Of a stretch of 64,000 bases of DNA, positions 10,946-23,880 are shown in pieces. The stretch is from Pseudeuparius sepicola (Eukaryota; Arthropoda; Insecta; Coleoptera; Anthribidae), in contig OY987298.1 of NCBI GenBank assembly GCA_963920635.1, positions 113,636,035 through 113,700,034 on the forward strand, in the 5' to 3' direction. The notes beneath the pieces were generated by a model. That model did no database searches and was not told the origin of the DNA. It worked only from the letters and a program-made list of their open reading frames with translations. A program made the translations under genes and the position numbers. Each line of letters begins with the position of its first letter. Position 1 is the first letter of the stretch.

Positions 10946-12720
10946 TTTTCCAACAGGTTTCCAAACACATTTATTTAAAGGGGGAATATTTTCATGAAGT
11001 CAAACTTAATCAAATAAACCCTGCTTAAACTTAAACTATGTAGGGTTATGCTCACGAAAATACACTTAATGTTTATTCAATTAGTTATGTATTATTCATT
11101 GTTTCTAAATATAAGGTGCAATATAATTATATTTATGCAGTCATCCGGTGTTTGTTTACGTTCACCCCATCTTGAAATTGAATTTACTTTAGGCCAGTAT
11201 AAATAATTGATGCTATGTAGTATGTAGTAATCTCGTATGGCACCTTCCTAAGCAACTATTTTGGTTTGCTAATAAAACAATAGAACTTTACATAATTATT
11301 TACTGACAAAGCGAAGCTGTACATTAAAAAAATATTGTAATACATTATATCAACACCTTATTTCTATTCACATTTTTCCATTCTTAAACTATTTATTAAG
11401 TAGGTAATTACATAAATAAGTAGCATGCATTTTTTAAAAACAAAATTTCTTTCTGTATAAGCACATTCAAAGCCAGTATCAGTTATGTCAACAAAAAAAA
11501 GGAAAAGTATTTTGTTGAAATATACATTTCCAAAGTTCAACATACAGCAATGAATTTTTATTTATCTTACTACTTGTACAGATAAGTTATCTGTGCTTCT
11601 TAGGACCACAGCAATGTTAAGTTATTTGGTATAATGTAATTAAAGAAAAATGCCAGGAAACTCTTGTATTAAGATGTAAAAAAAAACAATAGTAGTAAGA
11701 AAATTAAAAATAAACACCGGATGTAAACCACATTGACAGAATACTGTAGTACAGTTAAATGCTAGTAACATTTATACTTTTGCTACTAGAATTAGGTACT
11801 GTTAACCACATACCAATTATTTCAGAAAAGATCATGTATTTTACAAAACTTATAAAAATAAAATCTGTACAAGTAAATCAATGTTTTTGATTTAAAATGT
11901 AATATAAAAAGGCCTCACACTACTACTATTTAACGACAAATATCTTGTAATTTATAACAAAGATGTACTTATATTTTATTCACATAACGTACTTTTTCTT
12001 GTTGAGAGTATTTTACAACCAGGAAACATTCCCCTACACGTTTTAAATACGTTTTTCACATTATTTTTTCTAATATACTTGTTTTGTGATAATTAAAATT
12101 GTACGTACAGTTCAGTTTGACCAATTAGGAAGCTTTGTTAGTTTTATCCGTTATTATAGGCTAGAATGCATCAATTAATCACTTTAAAACTCCTCACAAT
12201 TTTGAAACGCTGGTTTTGAAATTTTTTAGTTTACATACTGTAAGTTTTTTTTATTATTATGCTGGTGACAGTGTCAGTGCCTATTTTAATTTAAATTAGT
12301 CGTAAGTCTACAAGAAAAGAAGACACATCCATGTAACTGAGGTTAATATCTTGAATTTCGAATTTTTAAGGTTCTTTTAAGACCTCCCTGCCAAGTTTAT
12401 GTTTATCATCTAGTAGCCAATGGCTTTGATATGCTTTCTATCTCTACTACTGACCAAGTGTGACTAACAAGGATTTATTTTTTTTACACGAAAACAAAAA
12501 ATAACCGAACTATTGAGAATCATTCGTTTATCCATCTGTTTGCCATCAATATCTTCAAAACTATGGGAGTCTACAATTTATATAACCTTGATCTACTTGT
12601 AGGTAAAATATATTATTTCTATAATTTGATTTAACATAAATCTAACAGTCGAAAGGATTTAACAACTGGGAACGGACCCCATAAAAAAAGATTGTGAGGT
12701 CCATTTAAATTGGATATTAG
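10946..12720. other. AT-rich intergenic stretch without recognisable gene
   Basis: No ORF of note, no TIR pairs and no retroelement motifs were seen. Base composition is strongly AT-rich throughout. It could hold a cis-regulatory region or old decayed repeats, but nothing specific supports either. Confidence 0.5.
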
Positions 12721-12737
12721 CATCTGAAAACTATAAT

Positions 12738-13074
12738 ACAGGGAGTCCCCGGTTTTTGTAGACAAACTTTTGACAATTTTTAGAAAAGTCATTTTTTTCA
12801 TTCATTTTTCGCCGAAAATTTGAGTTTTCCGATTTGTCGTCTTTTTTGTACTCCTTCGCTTTTTATGGCAGTAGGAGTATGTAATTTTTGTTACTTGTAA
12901 GGCGCTAAGGCATAAATTGATTGTTAATCGATATTTTTTTTGAAAGTTTAATCACCCTGTATTTTCGTAACGAAGAATTTTTGGACCCATGTTAATATGA
13001 AATTTTCGTCTTATTTTAACGAGTAAAGTACGCCCCTGAAAGGGTGCCGCATAGTTTTGAATCTCCCTGTATAT
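12738..13074. repeat. Partial copy of the TACAGGGTGATTC TIR element
   Basis: The segment 12950-13074 (AATCACCCTGTATTTTCG through TGAATCTCCCTGTA) is a close copy of the right terminal 140 bp of the element at 31924-32611, including the phrase ACCCATGTTAATATGAA. Its left part, beginning TACAGGGAGTCCCCGG, shares only the TTGTTACTTGTAAGGCGC region. Probably an internally rearranged copy. Confidence 0.55.
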
Positions 13075-13075
13075 A

Positions 13076-13253
13076 TCACAGTATCTTTTGCAGGAAACAA
13101 CATTACTCAAATCAATCACCAAATATCTAAAATCAGTTCTGTAATGATCTGTACTTCTAACGATAAAAATCTTAAAGATCTCACGTAAGTAGCCCAATTT
13201 TTTGCTTGATCGATTTGAGTAATGTTGTTTCCTGCAAAAGATACTGTGATACA
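13076..13253. repeat. ~175-bp MITE with ~50-bp inverted ends
   Basis: TATCACAGTATCTTTTGCAG and its continuation to ...ACATTACTCAAATC at the left is mirrored at the right by GATTTGAGTAATGTTG...GATACTGTGATA. It is flanked by TA-rich sequence and abuts the preceding TACAGGG element. No ORF. Confidence 0.65.
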
Positions 13254-13584
13254 TATATATGTGGTTCTGTCAATTACCACCTATTACGTGTTTTTTATAT
13301 GTATTATATTTCGTGTTTTTTATTTTTTAACATGTAACAGATGTTTTTAAAGAAATAATTATGTGATTTTAATTGTTCTTATGTTCAATTGTAGTGTCCT
13401 GAGGATGATCAAATAAAGTGGTCGAAATGTCGACAGATGAATAATTAGGTTTTTTGAATAATTACTGACGTCCATAAAATTATTCCTTTTTTCACAATCT
13501 TAAACGTCACAAAACTTTCTCGAGAATATATCTTTATTTGTTCCATAATTTACCCTTTACATGAAGTAGAAAAAATCTAAAATT

Positions 13585-14250
13585 TTGTACTACATTGCCC
13601 CCTATTTGGGACCCCTTTGGGCTACTTGTATAGCCCCCTTAGGGGGCATTTTTGAGGCCACATTTATTGGAAGTTTTTCAGTTTTTGGATCCCAGAATAC
13701 GCTGGTAAATTATTGCAGGTTAATTTCTAATATGCATTTTTGTGTCACTGCAAAAATTTTTCAAAACAATTTTACACGAAAACGATGCATGCTATCGAAG
13801 TTCAACAAGAGCTCTTTTTTTTGTAGAATACTCTTGAGATTTCATAATTTTGCAAGAAATCACGGAAAAAATTACACACAAAAAAATGAATATTTTTAAC
13901 CCCTTGAGCCCCATTTAGGACGCCTATGATGAAGAATGTCAAACTATCTCTGAGTAAATGTCAAATCTCAGGTATATCACATACGAAATTTCAGAATTTC
14001 ATCTGTGTTCGTTCTGCCCCCCTTTGGGGGGCATTTTTGAGGCCATATTTATAGGAACTTTTTTTCTTTTTTGGGTCACAGAACGCCATGGAAATTATGG
14101 CAGGTTAATTTTGGGATACCCTTTATACTATCTTTTGAACGACAAGGAAGCTATACTAGTCTTTGAAAATCAAAAATATTTCAAAAAGTTCACTTATATT
14201 TCTACTTTTTTTCAAATCATTTCCTATAAAATAATGCAACATCCATAACT
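13585..14250 (+). repeat. Two diverged direct copies of a ~380-bp spaced unit
   Basis: The phrase GGGGGCATTTTTGAGGCC followed by ATTTAT(T/A)GGAA(G/C)TTTTT and then GCAGGTTAATTT appears near 13640-13725 and again near 14025-14115. Both lie in open but unbiased reading frames. I do not recognise a protein. Just upstream, around 13400-13435, CCTGAGGATGATC...GTCGAAATGTCG resembles a 3' tail motif widespread in arthropod retroelements, but nothing else supports that. Confidence 0.4.
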
Positions 14251-14263
14251 CGAGAACCATTGA

Positions 14264-15575
14264 TCAAAATAATAATAATAATAATAATATATTTATTTCC
14301 AGAATTTTACAGGATTTTACAATGACGAATACTTGTATTTGGAAATAAACAAGAGATAGTCCACTGAAGTCTTACGACTAGTGCGTGGGCATTTTATGGT
14401 TACTCAAAATAGGGAAGTATTTTGTCTATGAGGTATATGTAGAGTTTAAGTTACAAGTAAGCAAAAGCAAGTACAGGTACAGCAGGTAAGTGCACGTATA
14501 CTATCTGTATAACACATAATAATCGTGGTAAGAAATGTTTTCCTATGAGAACAGATATTTGAATTTTTTATTTTGAATTATCCCATTTTTTATTAGCTTT
14601 TTAAATCTATATCTACTACTTGTGTTTTTTATATTTTCAGGTATGTGAGGAGAAATATACCAGAACGACTTTTGCGTTTTATCTTTAGTACACTTAAAAG
14701 TTGGAATACCCATAAGTTCCTTGTGTCTGGTTCTATAACCATGGCCAATTTTGGTTAAGCTGTGTTTTTTCTTATGTTGCAACAGCGCAGTTCTATATAT
14801 AAAGTTTTGTCTGATATTCAAGATTTTGCTATCGATGTATAGTGTTGAAGTGGGGTGTGTATTGTTTTTTTTTTGTATATTATTCTGATAAACGTTTTTT
14901 GGATTGTCTGTAAGTGTTTAAGGTGGCATTTATATGTACCTCCCCAGCTTGTTATTCCATACATCAGAAACGGCTCAACCAAAGCGTAGTATATCATTTT
15001 AATTCCTTCGAAATTCATTATTTTTCTTAAGCGTCTGAATTTATATAATATTTGTCTAAGTTTTTTCAGAAGAGTACTAGTATGTTTATTCCATTTTAGA
15101 TGTCTATCAACTTCGACGCCTAGGTAGCATATATTGTCAACTTCTGTAATATTTAAATTTCTGTTTGCATCTATATTAAGTGTGTTGTATTGTGGGATTT
15201 TGGATTTGTTACAGCTGAAGGGTACGTATTTTGTTTTATCAAAATTTATTGAGAGGTTCATCTCGTCAAACCACCTTTTTACTTTTTTCATAGCTCTTTC
15301 AACTTTTATTTTTAGGTCTGTCCACGTTTTAGATTCATACAAGATTACAGTGTCATCCGCAAATGACGAGATGCTACCCCACAATCTATCTTAAGGAGCC
15401 CGTTTATATAAATGGAAAAAAGAATGGGCCCCAGCACTGTTCCTTGAGGGACGCCACACTCTACTTGGGTTTCATTGCTGTAAGTATTATTTATTTTAAC
15501 ATACTGTTTCCGTTCGCTAATATAAATATAACTTACAACCTTTCTGATTTTATAATATCTATTATATTATGAAGA
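14264..15575 (-). mobile_element. Non-LTR retrotransposon, 5'-truncated 3' part (RT C-terminal half)
   Basis: The minus strand encodes the end of a reverse transcriptase. GVPQGTVLGPILFSIYING lies at about 15395-15455 and, after a frameshift, SFADDTVIL at about 15345-15370. There follow the thumb region with a YLGVEVD.HLKWNKH motif and a final frame beginning near 14821 with RHKELMGIP. The 3' end is an (ATT)n tail at about 14264-14287. At least two frameshifts make it dead. The RT motifs and the tail suggest a CR1/Jockey-group element. The 5' part is missing beyond about 15575. Confidence 0.75.
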
Positions 15576-15579
15576 AGAT

Positions 15580-17562
15580 GGGCTAATGCCCATGTCTTAT
15601 GATCATACATGCCACTTTTATATTTTTCATCGTTGGATAATCATAATAATCGATATTGCTAGAATTTAATAAATATAATATGTATATACATATAAATTAT
15701 GTTTTACTAAATGAACTTACTGGAAACCGTCGAAACTACACTGAACATAATAAATAATACACTACTTTCAACAATTTTTCAGTTTTTTATATGGATTGCA
15801 TTTTATTGATTGTTTAATGTTCCTCAAACTGCTAGTGTACTAGATATGTGGATTGTAAATATATGTGTTTATATATCATGTATCATAATATTCGATATGT
15901 ACCGTTTTCCACTATTCCTGATCTTTATTCTTAGCAGTCAAACTTTTTGTCTAATTGAAATTACAAATCCTTCAAAGATCATAAATGTGTATATCGCTTT
16001 AGGAATATTGTCTGAAAATGAAACGAATAACTTTCGACTAAAAAAATCTAGTTTATTTAAAGTCTGCTTTTATTAACAATCTTAAAACTAAAATTAAACA
16101 AATTCTAGTTTAAAAATGTACAACGCACAACTATTGTTAGATAAAAGTAATTTTAAACCAATAAAGATAAAATAGTACAAGTTATAATCCAGTATTTTAA
16201 TTAAAAAAGATATCAAAATAAATATAATAATTGCAAATGACTTGTATTTTTTCTTTCATTTATATTGCCCAAAATAAATTCTTATTTATTATATTTTACA
16301 ACCAGCTTACAAAAATTGCTGTCTTAATTTAAGCTAATTTTGGGAATCATTACTTTATTTTTCGTCAATGATTTAAGGTCAAATGTAATGTCCAAGGTAA
16401 TCCACATTAAAACTAGTTCATTTTCTGAAGCTTCAATATTTAGAAGTAGGTACTATTATTAACTTTCTGTAGCCAAAAAAAAAACAAGTGAAATTTAGAT
16501 TATGGGTATCGATTACTTGAGTATTTTTTTAAGCCAATAGATGTTGAGTGACAAACTTAAAATGTACGAGTCAAATCTCGAACATATTTTCCTTCATTAC
16601 AATTAAATGGTTAGAGTAGAAGTGTTTTTACAAGTTCAGTTTCTAAAGCGATCAATTGACTCTCCTACTTCACTTAACCCAGTGGGTTTAAGATTCTGTT
16701 TACATTTTGGCCAAAGAAGAAAGTTAATTATTACAAGTATCCATCAAGAAGCATGCAGACATATTATACATTTCGACAGTTCCCATATAACTCCTTCACT
16801 CTTTAAAAAACTGAACAACCAGGTATTAACACTCTATAATATAATATCATATTGGATTAGAACCTATTTCAAAACATTTTTTATAAACCTATAAATTATT
16901 TTTATTCGGTAATATTTAGGTAGGGATTTCTTCTCGTACACCTCATGAATATGACAACTGGAGATGGACTTCAAACCTGGTACATTTACTTGAGTATAAA
17001 ACATAAGTATAAATATATTATATAGTTCAATATTACGATAACATTAATGTGGTAGACACAATTTAAAATCAACCGCTGTTCTTCACCATCATTTTCAATG
17101 ATATTTCATGGTGGCGATCCAATTATCAAGGTCTGCTCAGATTTTTTAAGAATTAATGGATAATATACAAATCGTTACCTCAAGAGTTGGCACTAAGCTC
17201 ACTAACACGTACATTCGTAAGACTAGCATTTGTTAACGTCCGGTGGAGTAGGAAGGTACTCATCTGCCCTCTTATGGTCATTTAGCGCCTTCACAGTATA
17301 CTGATCCTGGGGTAACTCCGATTTACGTCTGACTAGAGGTTTGTTTTGGTTGCGGCCCTTTTTTACCTAGAAATAGAAACAATTCGAAAATTATTATCAA
17401 GAAATTGCTCGAACACCTCAAGTTTAGTTTTTATTCCTAATTTTTGACATGTCAAACTTCAACAAGGGGACTGGCGCCACGCCATATACTTTTGAATGTG
17501 TTAGAGGATCTCGATACTACATCCTTGTCAGAAGCCCTACTCTTACTCCCCTGATCTTTATA
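15580..17562. other. AT-rich non-coding stretch
   Basis: Open frames at 15810-16076 and 16607-16894 have no recognisable domain, no codon bias and strongly AT-driven composition. No inverted terminal repeats or RT motifs were seen. Nothing can be annotated with confidence. Confidence 0.45.
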
Positions 17563-18331
17563 GACCGTCAGACAGTGACAGATTTTCCTTACTGATTTTC
17601 TCATTTATGCCTTGGAGAGGGTTGAAAGGTAAATCGATGCTGAGTCGGAAAATAGTAATTTTAAGTTTGGCCCCCGGGGAAAACATATGGAAAATTCGAT
17701 TTTTCAAAACAGAAAAAAGGTACTAATTCTCACTTATGCCATGTTCACCCTATGATTTCTTATACTATTCCGACCTCGAAAACCCAAAGGCATAAGTGTG
17801 GCGTGTGGAAAAAGGGTTGAATTAAGGGTTTGGCAGATCACACAAAAAATGACTTGGTTTACTGACTCCGTCAGTTATGCCGTTCGAAATAGTGAAAACT
17901 TATATCCTCACTAGCCCAAAAATTGATTGGCAGAAGTGACGCGTGGGGTAAAATGCACTTTTGGGTCGGAAAATAAGTCGGAAAAAAATTTTTTTTCGTC
18001 AACTGATTTCTGCACTTATGCCTCTGAAACTATTAGAAAGTTTTATTGCAATTCATTTTATTTCTGACAAAATCAGTTGACGAAAAAAAAATCCGATTTA
18101 TTTTCCGACCCAAAAGTGGTCGGAATAGTATAAGAAATCATACGGTGAACATGGCATAAGTGAGAATTAGTACCTTTTTTTCTGTTTTGAAAAATCGAAT
18201 TTTCCATATGTTTTCCCCGGGGGCCAAACTTAAAATTACTATTTTCCGACTCAGCATCGATTTACCTTTCAACCCTCTCCAAGGCATAAATTAGAAAATC
18301 AGTAAGGAAAATCTGTCACTGTCTGACGGTC
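17563..18331. mobile_element. Foldback element, GACCGTCAGACAGTGAC ends, TA-flanked
   Basis: The termini GACCGTCAGACAGTGACAGA are exactly inverted and both are flanked by TA (17561-17562 and 18332-18333). The arms are about 230 bp (17563-17795 and 18105-18331) and nearly identical. A second palindrome fills the centre: CGGAAAATAAGTCGG...TTCGTCAACTGATTT is mirrored near 18065-18100. It is about 770 bp with no ORF. It contains CATTTATGCC and CACTTATGCC repeats several times. Confidence 0.75.
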
Positions 18332-18972
18332 TATTATGTATGAACATAAAGGTGGATTTATAAACTCGACGTTTGCGTTGGCGCTCGCCGTTGCAGTTTG
18401 AGTCGAAAATTCAATCCCAATATTTTACGTGTAACCGTTTATAAACGCCGCCGTCGAACTTTGCCGTCTGCGTCCGATGCCGTCCGAGATATCAGAAACC
18501 AATACACGAGAAGAAATGATTAAGAAGATACATAGGTCAGCAGTCTAACCAAGTCAATGACAACATCGGAAATAATAAAACGGACACGAACTTGTATCAT
18601 AAGTAGGAGGATGCATTTTAAAAATTAACAGTGAAACAAAATTTCATTCAAAATTCATATATCCGGGAAATCTAATGGATTAATATATCCTTACCTCAGA
18701 AAAAAATTATCAATTTTGCCTCTAGGCGCCCCTGGCAGATCATCAAAAGTGTATAGTCTTTCACGATAGGCATTTAGAAATCAAGGTATTCTAGCGTATG
18801 GTGTTGAATGGAGGTTAAAAATATCTGTATATATTTTAACTAGCTTTCACTCACTCAGGTCTGTAGCTAGGACCAAAACTTGAGGTGGGCAGGTATAATT
18901 TTAGGTAGGGTGATAAGGCACAATATGTATTTTGTTTTTTTTTTGAGTTTTTGGTTAAAGATACCTAGTATC

Positions 18973-19563
18973 CAGGGGCGGTCCTAGCGGGGGGCAAACG
19001 CGGGCGCCCCGAAAAGGGGGTGCCAAAAGGGGGCGCTACATATACAGGCACAAAGTAGAAAAATCATACCCCTGAAAGTGCAGTCCGTGAAGCCGAAATC
19101 AATCGTGTTGTCACATTTTTCATTAGCGCAAGTGTGTGCGCGACTCGGCGCGCGTGGCTAACGCCCATGCCGCTTTCGTTTTTAGGGTTGCCGGGATGCC
19201 TTTAAGCAAAACGTACATGGCCCGGGCACCTACGCTGTAATGAACGGTTTTCATTGGTCAGTGCCGAATAACAGTACGGATTGCCGATAAGGTGATGACC
19301 GCGCATACGTTTTGCTCTCAATGTGCTCTCGCATTGAAACCCGCGTATCTGGATATTTTAAAATATATTTGTAATAATTAAACCAGTTTGCATCAAAAAT
19401 ACTGATTACCGATAAATTTCAAAGCTTTTTTATAATTTGCATTTTAAATTTGTATTTCTACAAAATAAAAAATTACTATTTTTGTACTAACGTTTTTTAA
19501 GGGATGGGAGGGCGCCAAATTTTATTTTGCACGCGGGCGCCTAAATGGTCAGGACCGCCCCTG
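18973..19563. mobile_element. hAT-type non-autonomous element (CAGGGGCGGTCC ends)
   Basis: The inverted ends CAGGGGCGGTCC and GGACCGCCCCTG are bracketed by a perfect 8-bp duplication CTAGTATC (18965-18972 and 19564-19571). An 8-bp duplication with CAGGG-type ends is the hAT signature. The element is about 590 bp and GC-rich at both ends (GGGGGCAAACGCGGGCGCC against GGCGCCCGCGTGCAAAATAA). It encodes no transposase. Confidence 0.85.
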
Positions 19564-20752
19564 CTAGTATCTACATTTTCTTGTGATGAATGCTGTTGTC
19601 AAATATTGACAATTGACATTAGAATTCAAAAAAGTACTGCTTTTAAAACTATACACTATACACTGGTCAAATCATGCAACAAACCTCCACATTTCAACTC
19701 TGAATTGAAACATGAAACCTGCCCTTTTTATTATTGAGTTATGAAAGTGATATAGTGTTCAACTGAAAGTATAATTTATTATTGAAAAATAACAGGAAAA
19801 AATAGAAATAATATAAAAAAATAACACATTTTTTAGAAAATTTTAGAAAAGCATCAAAATCAATATTATTGGTTTCATTTTTCTCAAAAGGTAAAAAAAT
19901 CTGCCATCCTCTCGTGATTCATGGAGTAACGTTGAGAACAGAGGTGATGATAGCTGTTAAGGCCAAAAATGTAGATTCACATACAGAGACTGACACTATA
20001 TTAAAGACCTGACAGGGACTGACACTATATTAAAGACCTGAGCATGATGTCATATTTCAATGTTGTTTGCGGACTGGAGTGGCACTACTCGACGAAAAAA
20101 ATTGAGATTTATTATAGGTTATAGGGGGGTATTCTGTGGTTATAAGTATGTCCGTTTTTGACGTTTAGAATGTCCCATATTTTAAACATTCAGCTTTATT
20201 ACCATTTATGTTCTTTTTATGACTTAAGTTCTCTTTGCGGTCAATATTATGCTGTTTTGTCATATTAACAGAGCTTTTCTAGGTACATTTGTGATAACAT
20301 GAAATTTCTATGCTTATGAATAAATTCATATGCATAGACCATTACGTGAATTGCAGAAGAATAAACACTATTTTGGAACTACGGGACGATCATAGTTCCA
20401 CCAAACTGTAAGTAAAATAGACAGGACCCTGACCACCATTGGTATATACATAATACATATTAATATAAAATACAAGGCAACGCATCAGATCTACCAAATG
20501 ATCAAACAGTTGCTCTACACACTATTATTGCAAGCTAATAAAAAGCAGACCTCTGAAATATTTGTAACTGAAAAAAAAACATAGACAACATAAACACAAC
20601 AGCTGTATATCGCCTGCCTTCTACTTGCGCAGCTAGGTTCATATGAGTAAAAGACTGACCAGTTACATGAACGAAATAAAAAAAACATAACATAAATATG
20701 TTGGCAATAGAAGCTGAGCTGGTTCAAGACAGTGGCGGCGATAAGAATTCGC

Positions 20753-20772
20753 CCCCCCCCCCCCCCCCCCCC
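20753..20772. repeat. Poly-C tract
   Basis: A run of about twenty C lies in otherwise unrecognised DNA within the insertion that splits copy 3 of the CTGGACC family. It is a likely site of assembly or read-length uncertainty. Confidence 0.8.
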
Positions 20773-21449
20773 GCCAAATTTGGACAGGATGCACATATGT
20801 GGTAATAAAATATGGAAGTACCGAAATTTTGTCTAAGATGCTAAATAGGGTACATGACAATATTTTTAATTGCTCTAAAATTGTACTCAGTTTACAGTAG
20901 ATGCACCAACATAACACGTAATAAATGAAACAACGGCTTTTAACCCTTATTTATTTATGATAATTAAAGACAAAGTTGCACAATTTTGTTCGAGCTAAAA
21001 TCTACAGTTTCGTCGTTTTATTGTCCAGAACGCCAAACGTGGCAACTCGGTGCCTCTCGGGACAAACGGAACTGCAACGTTGCCGGAGCCCGTTTGCAAT
21101 AATTTGTGGAACAAAGACAAATTTTCCTTTTCTATTCAAATGTCTCCAGCTTGCCTATGAATATCTATTATTTAACGTATTGCAACCTTTGAGCTTTAAC
21201 TAACGCAATTGCACAAAAAAAATTTGGCACATAAAGACTTTTTATTACGAATATGTTCCGTATATTGACTCCTCTATAACAAAATGGTGTCTGTTTATGC
21301 TGCGCATGCTGGAAACTACATCCTTCATCTCTTTCACGTGACACTTGGATTAAAGTACCTATCTGTATATGGAACATATTATAAATATTCAGGAAATATA
21401 ATATGGGAAAAAACCTGACAACGAAAATTAAGACAAGTGCAAGAAGTGA

Positions 21450-22886
21450 CAATCCTTCAGCTTAACAGTAACAATGCGCCAGGGCATGATTTTATAAAAT
21501 CTGAAGTTATAAAAGATCTCGCTGAATATATGGATGAACCGTTAAGTTATATAATTAATAAGTCATTTGAAATATGAATATGCCTTGAAACATATAAACT
21601 AACCTTAATCAAACCTATACACAAAGCAGGAAACATGCTTGATATAGCAAACTACAGGCCAATCCTACTTGTTACCACCTTTGCCAAAGGTTTCGGAAAA
21701 ATAATGAAAATAAAAATAAACAAATTCTTAAATAAATACACTATTGCATCTAATCACAAATATACCTACATAAAATCTTTGATAAGAAAAAGGCAGCACT
21801 TGCAGTTTTTATGGACTCATCAAAAGCATTCGACACAGTTGATCACACACAGCTCCTAGATGTATTGGAAAACAGCGGATTTTGAGGTACTGTGTATAAT
21901 TTATTTAAGTCATACAACAGAAAACAGAGGGTATTTAATGACGGTATTTATAGTGACATAAAAACAATAGAATTTGGTGTGCCGCAAGGGTTCTAGGACC
22001 CTTCTTATTTAATATATACGTAAAAGACCTTTATGATTTGGATGTCACATGTGATATCAGTTTTGCTGATGATACGGCAATATATTTTAAACAAGATGCA
22101 GAACAAGAACTAGCCAAAATATTTTGATATTTCAATAACAAATTGTTGACCGTAAACTTTATATTAGTATATTCAAAGTATTACCTGATTTTAATAACGT
22201 AAAAATCATGTTATCACAAACTCTTGTCAATATTGATATAGGTAAGGTGCTTACCCTGAAGTACCTTTGTATTAGTATTGACAGCAGCCTCAAATGGGAC
22301 GAACATGTAACTCATATAATAAAAAAATTAAGATCAATACTGTATAAGCTTAAACACTTGGAGACAATTTTTGACATGGATCACTTGGTTCAACTTCACC
22401 AGGCGCTAGTTGAATCACATTTAAGGTACAGCATTGCTATCTGGTGTGGAGATACGAATAATATCTTGAAAAATTTGCAGCAAATCCAAAAAGGATTTAT
22501 TAAGGTGTGAGGCAACTTTTTTGCTACCAAATATTGATTAGGCAATTTCAGCACAGAAAAGAACTTACTGAAACAACAATAACACATCGCTGTTTCCTAG
22601 AGCCTAAGGTTTATAATTTAATACCAAATGATTTAAAGTTGCTGAATTCAAAACCACTGTTTAAGAACAAAATTAAAAAAATGTATTAGCAACAAAGTCG
22701 AATACAAATACATTCTATTATAGATTTTAAAAATGTTTACTATTAAAATTGTAGCTATTTTTATTTGTGATATTGTTTGTCAATAATCATTATATTATGT
22801 TAAAATTCTTCAAGTATTGTTAATATTGGAACATTATTGTTGTCAGATGATTTATCTGCATCATGTTATTTATTCATATTATTATT
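21450..22886 (+). mobile_element. Non-LTR retrotransposon remnant (degenerate RT)
   Basis: Plus-strand reading frames, broken by several stops and shifts, show RT motifs in order. A NNAPGHDFI block lies near 21472, an ANYRPI block near 21645, then SSKAFDTVDH near 21820, GVPQG near 21978 and FADDTAIYF near 22060. A thumb region with SLKWDEHVTHIIKKLR follows near 22290, then a C-terminal IPNDLKLLN segment. The 3' end near 22880 is ATT-rich (ATTATTATATTATC). It belongs to the same broad CR1/Jockey group as 14264-15575. The 5' limit is uncertain. It is inactive. Confidence 0.7.
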
Positions 22887-23009
22887 ATATTATCTGTTCA
22901 ACCGGTTGAAGAAGCGAGAATTCTAGATATTATATTTTGGAAGGGTATTTTGTAACGGGTGTACAAGAATGGAAATAGAAAAATTTGTTTAAAGCCCCAA
23001 CGCAAACTA

Positions 23010-23772
23010 ATGATGATTTTTTTTAGGACTACCACCACAATTTTGGCGCCCTACAAAAAAAAAACGAAAGAAACAAAAATGTGTCAATTTTTGATTGACA
23101 GCCAAGTCGTGCTGCAAAAGAAATCGGCATCCATGGACAACTTGTCCCGGAATATAAAAAAAAATTGAGCAAAACTAATAATAGCCGTGGAATGTTTATT
23201 TTAAGAGACAGAGGAAAACTTTTATATTGAAAATTGATGGCACTGAGAAGCTTTATCCATCCAAGTGCTCAGATAGTTTCAGCAAAGTACACAGGGTCTT
23301 CGGCTCTCTTGAGACAATGACAATTTTTGTCGATTTGAAGTTCTTTTAGTACAACATGAGAAGTTGGGCATGGAGGCCCATTTCTTTTTTAACGTCGCCT
23401 CTCTGACCAAAATTGCCATATTTTGTTTCCTTAAGTATTTTCTGTGCCGCCCAAAATAAGCGAGCAAATCGCTTAATAAGAAATAAACAAAAAAATTTAT
23501 AGCCTCAAGAGAGCAGAAGACCCTGTGTAATTTTCTGAACTATCTGATTACCCAGTTGCATAAAGCTTCTTAGTACCATCAATTTTCAATATGAAAGTTT
23601 TCTTACTATCTCTTAAAATGAACATGCTACGGCTATTGTTTTGCCCAATGCCGATTTCTTTTGCAGCACCACTTAGCTCCCCAAAATTGCCACATTTTTG
23701 TTTTTTACGTTTTTTTGTAGGGCGCAAAATAAGTGACAAAATCGCGGTGGTAGTCCTAAAAAAATCATCCTG
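23010..23772. mobile_element. Foldback element, ATGATTTTTTTAGGACTACC ends, TA-flanked
   Basis: The left arm ATGATTTTTTTTAGGACTACCACC (from about 23013) is matched in inverse orientation at the right end, GGTGGTAGTCC...ATCATCC. TA flanks both sides (23008-23009 and 23773-23774). Internal mirrored phrases include GGGCGCAAAATAAG, ACACAGGGTCTTC and CTCAAGAGAG. It is about 760 bp, non-coding and inserted in copy 3 of the CTGGACC family. Confidence 0.7.
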
Positions 23773-23880
23773 TATAAAGAAACTGAAAATCTTGTGAGTT
23801 CTATACTTACACTACAGCTAGCCATGGACTTCATTTCAAGCCAAAAGGTACCAAATTACTCTTGCTTGCTTTTTAAGCCG

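Noticed and set aside
13585..13899. 104-codon open frame
   Set aside because: It covers a direct repeat whose second copy (from about 13958) reads differently; no recognisable protein.
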